This document shows positions 24,801-33,536 of a DNA stretch of 64,000 bases, piece by piece. The position numbers and the translations under genes were made by a program. The notes beneath the pieces are model-generated. The model was given only the letters and a program-made list of their open reading frames with translations. It searched no databases and was not told the origin of the DNA. Positions within the stretch are counted from its first letter, which is position 1; each line of letters opens with the position of its first letter. Where the stretch lies: contig NC_133116.1 in assembly GCF_022965805.1 (NCBI RefSeq), forward strand, positions 2,604,001 through 2,668,000, in the 5' to 3' direction. Origin of the DNA: Primulina eburnea. Its lineage: Eukaryota; Streptophyta; Magnoliopsida; Lamiales; Gesneriaceae.

Positions 24801-24847
24801 ATTTGTTTGTGACAAAATCGCGGAAAGAACGTGGTCTGAGGTCTTAG
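21814..24847 (+). CDS. AIFM/FSP1-like FAD-dependent NAD(P)H oxidoreductase, copy 2
   Basis: This is the tandem paralogue of the gene at 12952, with the same predicted activity (FAD/NAD(P)H quinone reductase). Its four exons are 21814-21926, 22311-22567, 23167-23612 and 24590-24847. Coding lengths are 113, 257, 446 and 258 nt, exactly those of copy 1, giving 357 residues with no stop or frameshift. Motifs are VVVVGGGVGGS (FAD), IGYDYLVIATG, SILIVGGGPTGVELAGE (NAD(P)) and AIGDITDIP. At the exon 1/2 junction it keeps IDPKEY, the family form. Intron 1 is 384 bp against 1,131 bp in copy 1. A TATATA lies about 95 bp upstream and AATAAA (25054-25059) about 207 bp downstream. The gene is probably functional; expression cannot be judged. 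Confidence 0.93.
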
Positions 24848-25053
24848 TTAAGTTATTGAAGATTTTCTGTGGCGTGGCTATATATTTATATGCGTGTATT
24901 GTGTGTCTTTTCTTGATGTATTATTATCAATGGATTTGATTGAACTATCTCCCGCGTTGGGAATATTTGATTCACTGGTGCAGCGTGTAGCAATGCCCTG
25001 TAATTTTGTGTTTTCATGTGTAATATTTGAACAAGTGTAGTGTTTGAAGTTGA

Positions 25054-25059
25054 AATAAA
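25054..25059 (+). terminator. Polyadenylation signal of AIFM-like copy 2
   Basis: AATAAA about 207 bp after the stop codon, the first good match downstream. Confidence 0.4.
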
Positions 25060-25100
25060 TCGGGTCAAAATTTCAAAAATGACAGTTTCTACTTTCTATA

Positions 25101-25320
25101 TCTATACTATCTATACTATCTGTACTATTATATTAAAGATGAGCACAGATTGTACTACCTAGGATGGGACACCAAAATACTTTACTTCTACCATAATTCA
25201 AACTTTCAACACTCCATATTTAAAAGATAAAAAAACTAATTCTGTAATCTGTAATTTATTATTATTTAAACAAATTAAAAATAATAATAGCACATGCAAT
25301 GCATGTGCATCTTTTACTAG
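25101..25320 (+). mobile_element. Short non-autonomous Helitron-like element 1
   Basis: It begins with repeats of TCTATACTAT (25101 onward) and ends with a perfect 8-bp-stem hairpin, GCACATGC-AAT-GCATGTGC (25290-25308), then CTAG at 25317-25320 followed by T. A TC start, a hairpin about 10 bases from the end and a CTAG(T) 3' end are the Helitron signature. There is no coding capacity. Confidence 0.65.
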
Positions 25321-25324
25321 TTAT

Positions 25325-25684
25325 TCTATACTATATTATTAAGTGTGAGGACCCATAGTAACTACTAGAGGACACAATTTTTCTAATCTTACTATTTTTT
25401 TTTTTTTTCAAATTAAGATAAATATCCAGATGAGCAACCAATGATAGTAACTACACTGAGTGAGACACCAAGTTTTTTTTCCAATTTTACCCTACAGATA
25501 TTAATATTACACTTTGGTTTTTTGTTATTTTTTTTTCAAATTTCAACACACACTTTTATTTTATTTTTTTATTTCACACAATTTAAATATCAATTTAGTC
25601 ACCCCATAAATTATCAAATTAACTTTAGTCCATTGATAATGATAAAAATATTGTACACACGCATCGCGTGTGCATAGTCACTAG
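25325..25684 (+). mobile_element. Short non-autonomous Helitron-like element 2
   Basis: It begins TCTATACTATATTATTAAG directly after the first element and ends with a 7-bp-stem hairpin, CACACGC-ATC-GCGTGTG (25656-25672), then CTAG at 25681-25684 followed by T. It has the same orientation and the same 5' word as element 1 but a different interior. Confidence 0.7.
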
Positions 25685-25827
25685 TATATAATAAAAACTT
25701 AATGTTCTTTTCTCGTTTTATAACACCTAATAATTGTTCAAAACATTTTTATGAAAAGATCTTACTTCAATCAAGAAAGAAAACTATGATTATGTTATAT
25801 GTATTTGTTATACAAAAAAATAGATCT

Positions 25828-25987
25828 CTTGTGAGAGATTTCACAAATTTTTATCCGGTCAACACTGCTGATATTCACAATAAAAAATAATATTCTTCAC
25901 ATAAAAAGTAATATTTTTCATAGATGATCAAAATTAGAGATCTGACTCACAAAATACGACCTGTAATACCGTCTCACAAGTTTTTGC
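25828..25987 (-). mobile_element. Decayed copy of the GTGAGACGGTCTCAC-ended element
   Basis: In reverse orientation it has CTTGTGAGAGATTTCAC, TATTCACAATAAAAAATAAT, CATAAAAAGTAATATTTTTC and a terminal ACCGTCTCACAAGTTTTTGCC. It is clearly related to the copies at 31535 and 31846, with many changes. Confidence 0.6.
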
Positions 25988-26275
25988 CAAAAAAAAGACT
26001 AACTAAAAATGAGTTCGATTTTGTGACTTAGTCCAATTAAAGCAAGTTCGATTTTTTCGGATGAAATAGAAAGACCTTTCACGCGGTAAATTTCATGTTA
26101 CCATAGTAAAAATATCTCCATATTTAATCACAGAAATGGGTCCCTCGTATATTGCATCTCATTACCCCTTTCACGCCGTTCCCATTTCCCTCTCAGTCTC
26201 ACGTCAAATTTGCGAGCTCGGCATTGATTTCCTTTGGAATTTGTTTTGTCATTCAATCACGGTTAGAGCGAGAAG
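25988..26275. other. Upstream region of the VPS60 pseudogene
   Basis: AT-rich at first, then a pyrimidine-rich leader-like stretch (26159-26275) before the ATG. No clear TATA box is seen. Confidence 0.4.
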
Positions 26276-28842
26276 ATGATGCGAGTTTTTGGTGCGAAAA
26301 AAGACAAAGAACCACAACCATCACTTCAAGAATTCTCCGACCGGGTATGTCGTTTTAGTAATTCTGAATTCAATTTTGCTCAAGGTTTGGAGGATTCACT
26401 GATTGCTGTGGTTATCCTTTTTTTTAATGTGACGATCTCTGTTCTGTGCATCAGCATCCATTCTATATATCTATGTGGTATCAGTATTGCTGATTTGCTG
26501 GTTTAAGTTTAGTCTTTAGGCCCCATTCACAAATGAAATTATGAACACGTGTTTCTCTACCGTTTCCTGGTTTCTTCTTTAACTTATCGTTATTTCCTCG
26601 CATGTGCCTTTCACTAATGAAATTGTGCCTTCAATAGTTTTTTTTCTCCTTTCTCTATTCTGAATTTTGTCATAACTGATTGAATTGTTTAGTTGGATAT
26701 TATCTATGTTTGATATTAAGATTCCTGACATTGTGAAATATTCCATTACCTATATGAACCAACTTTGTTGCCACCTGCCAGTAAACTTTCTTTAGAATCT
26801 TTGTGGTGATTATGTGACTAATGTGTTCATGCATGCTGGGAGTCTTTAGTCTTCTATTCTTCTCCAAAACATGGTGAGAACTTGATAGGCTGCTAAACTT
26901 TCTTAAGTTTCCATGTACATATCCAATTTGTGTGATTTTGTTGTGTAGTTTTATAGCTGATCATCCTCGCGGCATCGGTAATTACTCCGTTGGATCATTA
27001 AACATCTGCAGATGATTTTAATTTCAGATAAATAAAAGAGGTGACTCCATTGACGAGAAGATAAAGAAACTTGATGCTGAACTTGCTAGATACAAAGATC
27101 AGATCAAGAAAACTCGACCTGGTCCAGCACAAGAAGCCGTCAAAGCTAGAGCCACGAGGATTCTCAAGCAAAAGAGAATGTGAGCTACTTCCTCTGTTTG
27201 AGTGGTTATTAGTTTCCATCTCTACTTTGTACATTTCGTTATCGAATCATTCTTCTTGCTAACGGTTTAGATGGGTAATTTTCATGTTGTACATGAGGTG
27301 AAATCTGGGAATTCTTAAGGAAAGTTGATCAGGGAGTGTTTGGTTTCATTAGATTTGATTTTTATATGTTGGTAGCTTTGATTTCCACTCTGAAGTTATC
27401 TGCATCGATGATTAGAAATCCAGCTCAGATTCCATGGCTCAAAGATGCTCTAGTGAACATAACCCTTTATCTGTCTTCGAACTGTTTGATCCTGCTGATG
27501 TGAACTATGCTATGGGGTCGGAAAGCAGTTTGTGGCTTAGTGGAAGTTTTGACCTAGATGATGTGAACTATGCTATGAAAAAACTCGCTATTTAGTTCAT
27601 TGGCAGTGTGCAATAGCAAGGAAATTAACATCCACTAGAACAGTTTTCAAAAAAAAAAAAAACAATTTACTAGAACACGCTTTACATATTGCCTGAATGG
27701 CTACACACAAATAAGATCAGGTCACTCACATTTTGATAAAATTGACAGTTTCTCGAATATATTCGAACAGATATGAAGGTCAACGCGATGTGCTATACAA
27801 TCGGACATTCAACCTAGATCAAGTTGCCTTTGCTGTGGATGGAATCAAAGATGCCCAACAAACAGTATGTTTATCTTCTCCGTAATGACTCCATGTCAAA
27901 ATGCACATTCAGTCCATTCCCAGTTTCCCATGGTTGTTGCCAGGAAAATTAAATCATTATCGTTCTATTTTCAGATACGCGTTTTGTAGAAGTCGAATGT
28001 CATAGATATCTGTATTATAGATTGTGTTGTTTAAGTATCCACAACCCTGATCAACAGATATTCTGCATGATATTGACCTTCTATTGGCTTGTGTAGTTAT
28101 TTTATGGTTTAGAACGTTTGTTTTGTTGCGATCTAAAGCAAATTTTTTTTTTATGTTTGTTTACTCAATTCGTATAGTCCGTCAATTCTGGAGCTTTGTG
28201 ATGAATGCGTTATAGAACTATTTATGATCCTGTCATCGAGTATCACTTTTCTGGGTTCATCAAGTTCACACAACAATGTATTTTCCTTGTTAGTTCCCCA
28301 CAGGGAAAAGTTCAAGACTTGTGGGGCGGAGCTTACTCTGTAACGTGATTGGAAACTGCTGCCTACCTCCTTAGAGGTAGGGGGATCACCCAGTTGTCAT
28401 GTAGAAGGGGACTTCTGTTGTGATATTTTGTGACTAATCCTGCACTAATATTCTGATATGCTATCATGTTCCTATCAAAGTTTCAAATGTTTTAGTGGTT
28501 GGCACTTTTAGAAACTCAGATACATTTGTTTATCACTTTTGCTAATTAAAACTAATTATATCACATACTCTCAACATGTCTGCTTTGAAGTCGGCGAATA
28601 AAGATCTCAAAGGAATGATGAAGACTGAAAATTCAAGATATAGATGTGTGTAACCTCACTCGTAACACCTTTCTCTTTTGACCAAAGTATTGTTTTGTTT
28701 GATATTTTTCTTATATTTCCTAGTGGAATTTGATTGTTTGTAGAACTTACAAGATGAAATGTTGGACTTCATGGGTGTGAGCAATGAAATCCAAGAGTCT
28801 ATGATGTTCCTGATGACATCGATGAGGATGAACTCTTGTGTG
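26276..28842 (+). pseudogene. VPS60: VPS60 (ESCRT-III, CHMP5-type) pseudogene
   Basis: VPS60 is an ESCRT-III-related protein that binds LIP5 and regulates the VPS4 ATPase at multivesicular bodies. Exons 1-3 (26276-26344, 27028-27179, 27771-27864) read in frame and match the conserved N-terminus ([56 protein letters not shown]). Exon 4 (28576-28645) starts at the right codon, ATGTCTGCTTTGAAG, but is preceded by AAC instead of an AG acceptor. After MMKT it has lost two bases, so KIQDID survives only in another frame. Exon 5 (28744-28842) keeps NLQDEMLDFM and PDDIDEDEL, but about 13 bases between them are gone. The remaining C-terminal exons are not found; a Copia fragment follows at 29215. The N-terminal exons alone could still be transcribed. 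Confidence 0.87.
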
Positions 28843-29214
28843 GTAAGATTGAATCTGAACTCCCTTATTAATTTAAATCAAGAGCCTTTAAGAATTATAA
28901 TGAAGGGTGTTGGTATGATACTTTGCGTTGATGAAATACTAGAATTGTACTTCTGCGTAAATAATGAGAATCTGAAAATTTAAGCTGCTCATTCTTTCGT
29001 TCCATCAAATGATAAACTCGGTTCTTATTTCAAACTTTGTGCTGTATTAAGATGATCTACCACCCATCTTCAAATTTCCATCGAGGGGTTCATTCATGTT
29101 GTGATAAATTCTTATCTTTCTTGCTTTAAATGTGCAAACATATGCTTTTATACCCTCTAATAATCAATTGATGGTGATAATAATTGTTTTGATTTTGATG
29201 TTGAGTGACACATA
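28843..29214. other. Between VPS60 exon 5 and the Copia fragment; nothing recognised
   Basis: The next VPS60 exons (a region rich in Asp/Glu and ending in a proline-containing tail) would be expected here. I do not find them. Confidence 0.5.
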
Positions 29215-29661
29215 TTAAGGTACTTGTAAAAGCCAATCTAATTTTGCTACAAGTGATAGAAGTACTCTCACATTATTTAACTTGGCTAGAGGTGCAAAAG
29301 TTTCATGGTAGTCAATACCATAAGTTTGGGTAAATCCTTTAGCTACCAATCTTGCGATATATCTATCACGTGACCCGTGTGACTTGTATTTTGTTGTAAA
29401 CACCCACTTGTATCCCAACCCTTCCTTACCTCTCGGTAGGTCGACCATCTCCCACGTCTAGTTCTTTTCAAGAGCTCTTGTTTCCTCAAACACAGCCACT
29501 TTCCACTTCGGAACTTTTAGAGCATCCTGCACACATTTAGGAACCTCCAAACAGGAGAGCTTTGATGTAAAGGAACGGAAATTAGGTGAGAGCTTATCAT
29601 ACGAAATATAGTTAGAAAAGGGGTGTTTGATACACGACCTTACACCCTGTGCGAAGATCAA
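29215..29661 (-). pseudogene. Copia retrotransposon reverse transcriptase fragment
   Basis: The minus strand encodes the start of a Copia RVT_2 domain: KHPFSNYISYDKLSP, FEETRALEKN, then TWEMVDLPRGKEGLGYKWVF, VAKGFTQTYGIDYHETFAP and WLLQVP, where it ends. A TAG at about 29459 separates ALEKN from TWEMV, a place where the family has a small residue, so the frame carries a nonsense change. There are no LTRs, integrase or catalytic YVDD part. It is a scrap inserted downstream of the VPS60 remains. Confidence 0.87.
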
Positions 29662-30538
29662 TGGGTATATCTAAATTCATTAAGTTCGCTAGATTCAGAT
29701 ATGAAAGGACTGGAATGTGCAATGTTCAATGTGGTATTCCTGGCGAGCCGGGGGTTGAGTCATGATCACGCAAAGGAAGCAGCGGATTTCTCCATTTTAA
29801 GTGTCCAGTCGTGAATAGACAATATCATATGGTAGTACTCTTGTGTTTATGATTTATTCTAAATTTTATGCACCATTCCTGTTATTGTATATTTTGTATG
29901 GCCATCTCTTTCCTATCCTTGAGATTGAGTACTTTCGCTGACAGGCTTGGATGAACTGGATTACTTATTTCCTTAACATCACCCGAGGTTAGAGTCGGTT
30001 CATGTCTCCAACCGGACGGATGGCCGTGGACCGGTTACCGAACTCAGACCGGTCGGATATAATTAAAAACCGAAAAGTCTGGGTTAAACCTTGAAGCATG
30101 TTCAAGCATGTTTCTTTTATGATTATATAAAATAAAAAAATAGGTTTATTGAGACCGTCGTGGAACGGTTGCGTTGAACCTTTTTAGACCTTGGTCCGGT
30201 TATAAAAACACTGATCAGTTGCAGACCTTGCTAATATCATATATTCATCTGTCCCTATCTTTGCATTCTTGATTTATTGGTTGTTTGACACAATTATCGA
30301 ATGGTATTTGATGATGTGCAACAGCTCAGGATTAAACGAAAACCAGTGTTATAACAAAAATATGTTGTTGACATGTCAGTGGACCGATTCTTTTTCTTGT
30401 TTTTGGTATGTGGTCTTATTGGGGTTTTCCATCTTATTGGTTTATCTTTGTGCAATCTGTCGCTGACCATGGTTCGCTTTGAACTATCCACTGAAAGCGG
30501 GCCATGGCTCGATTTGAACAGTAGGTTGAAATTGTCTA
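29662..30538. other. Intergenic; no gene recognised
   Basis: Two stretches (29995-30070 and 30170-30210) are rich in ACCGG/CCGGT words and look like old transposon ends, but no partner end was identified. The rest has no coding signal. Confidence 0.5.
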
Positions 30539-31128
30539 TTAAACCGGAATCCGAGCCATCTTTTCAAAATTAGAACTTGAATAGTTGCCATCTTCAACTA
30601 TGACACCTTTTTGCCCTAATCTGCAGTCATTTGAAACATTATATATAAAATATAACACCTCATTTTCAGTCAGATCAATTATCACTCGACCATTCACGAA
30701 GACCTTGAAGGGTTGATTTGTGCTGCAACTATCGTATTCCCCTCTCGACACTTCAACCACATCGTAATGTCCTAAATTGAAGTCGAAATCTGTATGCAAA
30801 TCGAAATGAAACCATAAAAGCTTGGATTAACGACTGTCTCAAATCTATATTTTTTTTTTCTAAAAAAAAGAAAGAAAAAGAAAAGCCCATCAATTGTGAA
30901 ATCTTTTCCTTTCATCATAACGAATGTAAAATGCAAGAAAAATAAAGAATTACATAATATGTCACCGATGTGAGAGGAATGAGAGGAGGACCAATTGGCA
31001 TAGAAGCCATGTACTGGTTGGATGGACCAGATTGAATCTCCAACGACATGTTGCAAAATACACGAACCATCCATTAACACAAGCAAAAGTACTGTGACTG
31101 TCAGTAAAATCTCACTTTGTTTTGCTAT
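30539..31128 (-). pseudogene. Phytocyanin (early nodulin-like / blue copper protein), start codon lost
   Basis: Phytocyanins are small secreted, often membrane-anchored cupredoxins. Two minus-strand exons join in frame: about 31128-30954 and 30789-30539 (intron 30953-30790). Exon 1 gives a signal peptide (AKQSEILLTVTVLLLVL) and VVGDSIWSI. Exon 2 gives YDVVEVSRGEYDSC and VLYFIYNVSNDCRLGQKG. Where the family has ATG before AKQS, the sequence is ATA (31126-31128). A TATA-like CTATAAAAT lies only about 40 bp upstream (31174-31166), so the in-frame ATG at 31257 lies upstream of the likely transcription start. The copper-ligand Cys and His of the usual FIC..PGHC loop are replaced (FIYNVSNDC), as in copper-free early nodulin-like proteins. 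No GPI-type tail is seen. It could be a live gene with an unseen start. Confidence 0.72.
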
Positions 31129-31165
31129 TTTTTTTTTATGTTTCGAAGAAGAAGAACAAGAGTAG

Positions 31166-31174
31166 ATTTTATAG
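31166..31174 (-). promoter_or_regulatory. TATA-like box of the phytocyanin gene
   Basis: Minus-strand CTATAAAAT about 40 bp before the position of the lost start codon. Confidence 0.45.
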
Positions 31175-31534
31175 ATGCCAGTTGTAAGTTTGTGGAATAG
31201 TGCGACGGTCGAGGAGAAAGCACATATACATTGTTTTAGATTATATTTTCTGTTCAACTTTTTGTTCTCACTAGTTAGCTTCTAACTTATGTCCACTTCG
31301 CTCACTAATTTGCAAGCTACTGCATCAACACAGAGTTTATTTAGTGCACGATAGCGGCTGTTGTTCTATCGTCAATTTTTTTAAAATTAGTAAGGCATTT
31401 TTTAATATTGAATTGGAGAGTTCTTTTAGAACTTAAGCAATAAGGCATTTTCTCATATTTTAATATTTAGACTAAAATAACAGTTTTCTCATATATTAGA
31501 CTAACAGTTTTCTCATTATTCAATGAGAGTAGAT

Positions 31535-31732
31535 TTCTTGTGAGACAGTCTCACGAATTTTTATCTGTGAGATGGGTCAATCCTACCGATATTCACAATA
31601 AAAAGTAATACTCTTAGCATAAAAAGTAATACTCTTAGCATAAAAGTAATATTTTTTCATGGATAACCCAAATAATATATATGTTTCACAAAATACGACA
31701 CGTAAGACTGTCTCACACAATTTTTATCATTT
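31535..31732 (-). mobile_element. Short element with GTGAGACGGTCTCAC ends, with internal duplication
   Basis: Reverse-orientation copy: CTTGTGAGACAGTCTCACG at the left, TATTCACAATAAAAAGTAAT and CATAAAAGTAATATTTTTTC inside, GACTGTCTCACACAATTTTTATC at the right. A 21-bp internal unit is perfectly duplicated in tandem (31600-31620 and 31621-31641). Confidence 0.75.
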
Positions 31733-31779
31733 AATGAAGTACATGCAAACAGGTAAACCACTTTTATAATTAATATATA

Positions 31780-31803
31780 ATATGTGTATATATATATATA
31801 TAT
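31780..31803. repeat. (TA)n microsatellite
   Basis: A short TA run, GTGTATATATATATATATA. Confidence 0.85.
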
Positions 31804-31845
31804 AGTATTATAAAATATATTTCATTAGCCTTAAATATAAGAGTG

Positions 31846-32038
31846 AGTCTCATGTGAGACCGTCTCACGTGAGATCGTCTCACGGATCTTATTCTGTAAG
31901 ACGGGTCAACCCTACTCATATTCACAATAAAAAGTAATACTCTTAACATAAAAAGTAATACTTTTTCATGGATGACCCAAATAAGAGATCCGTCTCACAA
32001 ATACCGACCCGTAAAACCGTCTCACACAAGTTTTTGCC
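31846..32038 (-). mobile_element. Short element with GTGAGACGGTCTCAC ends
   Basis: It begins GTCTCATGTGAGACCGTCTC, has a second palindrome copy GTGAGATCGTCTCACGG beside it, the shared core, and ends ACCGTCTCACACAAGTTTTT. It lies about 110 bp from the preceding copy in the same orientation. Confidence 0.8.
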
Positions 32039-32348
32039 TAAATATAATACTTGCAATTGGAATTATAATATATAATTTCTAAATTGGGACCATTACGAAA
32101 GGTTGACCTGGGAAAAAATGAAAAACGGTTGGTAATTCAGCTGGCAAACGACCTCGATCATTTTCAAATAAAAGGAAGCACGGGTCTTACTAGCCGTTAA
32201 CACCTGCAACATTATCTCCTCTCTGGATCCACACCCAACACTTTTTTTTTCTTTTGTAAATCCTTAAACCTGTAAAATTCATTTCAAACTCTTGATCGGA
32301 TCCTTTTTTCTCTGAATCTTGGATCTGAATCAGTAGAGGTGGAAAAAA

Positions 32349-33311
32349 ATGAAAGAAGTGAAAGGGAAGCTGATGAAGAAGTTTCAAACAATCAAGGAAA
32401 TTGGGTACTTGAAAACTGAAAGAATCCTTCAGGTAAATGTGTTAGATTATGGTTTTTATACATCGAAGTTGATCACGGGTTCCGCAGCGGGTTTGATGCC
32501 CATTCGGAAAGAACCTGTAAACCAGCTATCTGATGACAAGTTTCAAGTTCAAGAACCTGATATCGTTGAGGCATCAAAGCTGATGAAAGGCCTTGATAAT
32601 CAAAAATTGGAATTTGCAGGTGATAGTGATGTTAAAGAACATATCAGGCCGGAAATGGAGAGAAAGTTAAATGAATCGAAAGAAAATTCGAGGTTAATCA
32701 ATACATGGAGGTCCAAAGTTGAGATCTTGGAAGACAATGAACTCCGAGAAGTGGAGAGGGAAATAGTCCCTTTATCAGAGATTGACGTGTCGTCTTTCAG
32801 GCGGCCAGATTTGGATTCGAGGACCCTTTTCGATCCCAGACTTCTTGCAGCTTTTGAGCTGGCGGTTATGGAAGTTAAGGCCCTAGAGGCAGAGAGGAGA
32901 TCAAGAAATATGTTGAAAATCTTCCAAGAAAATGATGGCAACGAACAACCCCCAATAAAATCCCGAAAATTGGACGAAACCACCGATCCCCTAGATGAAT
33001 TTGCAGAGAAATGCCCGCCAGGGGGGAGCGACTCAGTCGTTCTTTACACAACCGGCCTAAGAGGGATACGGAAAACATTCGAGGACTGCCGTAGGATCAG
33101 ATCATTGCTAGAAAACCTTAGAATCTTGTTCTTCGAGAAAGACATATCGATGCATTCGGTGTTTAAGGAAGAACTGTGGGTCATTTTGGGTGCTAAAGAA
33201 GTTCCCCCAAGATTGTTTGTAAAGGGCAGATACATTGGAGGAGCTGAACTAGTGTTGTCATTGCATGAATTAGGCAAACTTAGGCCACTTTTTGAAGGGA
33301 TTCCAAGCTGA
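32349..33311 (+). CDS. Plant glutaredoxin-like protein (At5g39865 family), C-terminus cut by frameshift
   Basis: The family is plant-specific: a long variable N-terminus, a glutaredoxin-fold domain and a C-terminal domain with four CxxC pairs that should bind zinc. Its function is not well known. The single open frame has 320 codons. The start, MKEVKGKLMKKF, matches the family's usual N-terminus. The glutaredoxin fold begins near residue 227 (VVLYTTGLRGIRKTFEDC), with the CxxC redox site replaced by TGLRG, normal for this family. Conserved GAKEVPPRLFVKGRYIGGA follows. The frame stops at 33309-33311 directly after EGIPS, whereas the missing zinc-finger part is intact in the next frame (33310-33471). 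The gene appears intronless, like its relatives. The truncated protein may still fold as a glutaredoxin domain. Confidence 0.87.
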   Translation: MKEVKGKLMKKFQTIKEIGYLKTERILQVNVLDYGFYTSKLITGSAAGLMPIRKEPVNQLSDDKFQVQEPDIVEASKLMKGLDNQKLEFAGDSDVKEHIRPEMERKLNESKENSRLINTWRSKVEILEDNELREVEREIVPLSEIDVSSFRRPDLDSRTLFDPRLLAAFELAVMEVKALEAERRSRNMLKIFQENDGNEQPPIKSRKLDETTDPLDEFAEKCPPGGSDSVVLYTTGLRGIRKTFEDCRRIRSLLENLRILFFEKDISMHSVFKEELWVILGAKEVPPRLFVKGRYIGGAELVLSLHELGKLRPLFEGIPS

Positions 33312-33471
33312 TAGGAGTGAAGGGCCTTGTGAAGGGTGTGGTGGGATAAGGTTCGTTGTGTGTTTTAATTGCAATGGCAGCCATAAAATAATGGTCGAAG
33401 GATGTTTTGAGGCAATAATTTGCTCAGAATGTAATGAAAATGGGGTGATTATATGCCCATTTTGCTGTTGA
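33310..33471 (+). pseudogene. Out-of-frame zinc-finger end of the glutaredoxin-like gene
   Basis: Read in the +1 frame relative to 32349, 53 codons encode DRSEGPCEGCGG, then CFNCNGSHK, CSECNENG and CPFCC followed by TGA. That is exactly the four CxxC pairs expected at the family's C-terminus. One extra base, or loss of two bases, near 33306-33310 separates it from the main frame. AATAAA at 33531-33536 follows 60 bp later. Confidence 0.85.
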
Positions 33472-33530
33472 ATTATAATCCAAAATGCTGTTAGTGTCTG
33501 TAGGGATGATATATTCTTTCATTTGTTAAT

Positions 33531-33536
33531 AATAAA
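33531..33536 (+). terminator. Polyadenylation signal of the glutaredoxin-like gene
   Basis: AATAAA 60 bp after the original stop codon. Confidence 0.45.

Noticed and set aside
28300..28400. Hairpin-rich GC island in VPS60 intron 3, considered as a tRNA or small RNA gene
   Set aside because: CCCCACAGGG/CTTGTGGGG and CTACCTCC/GAGGTAGG can pair, but no cloverleaf, anticodon loop or conserved TTCGA arm is present.
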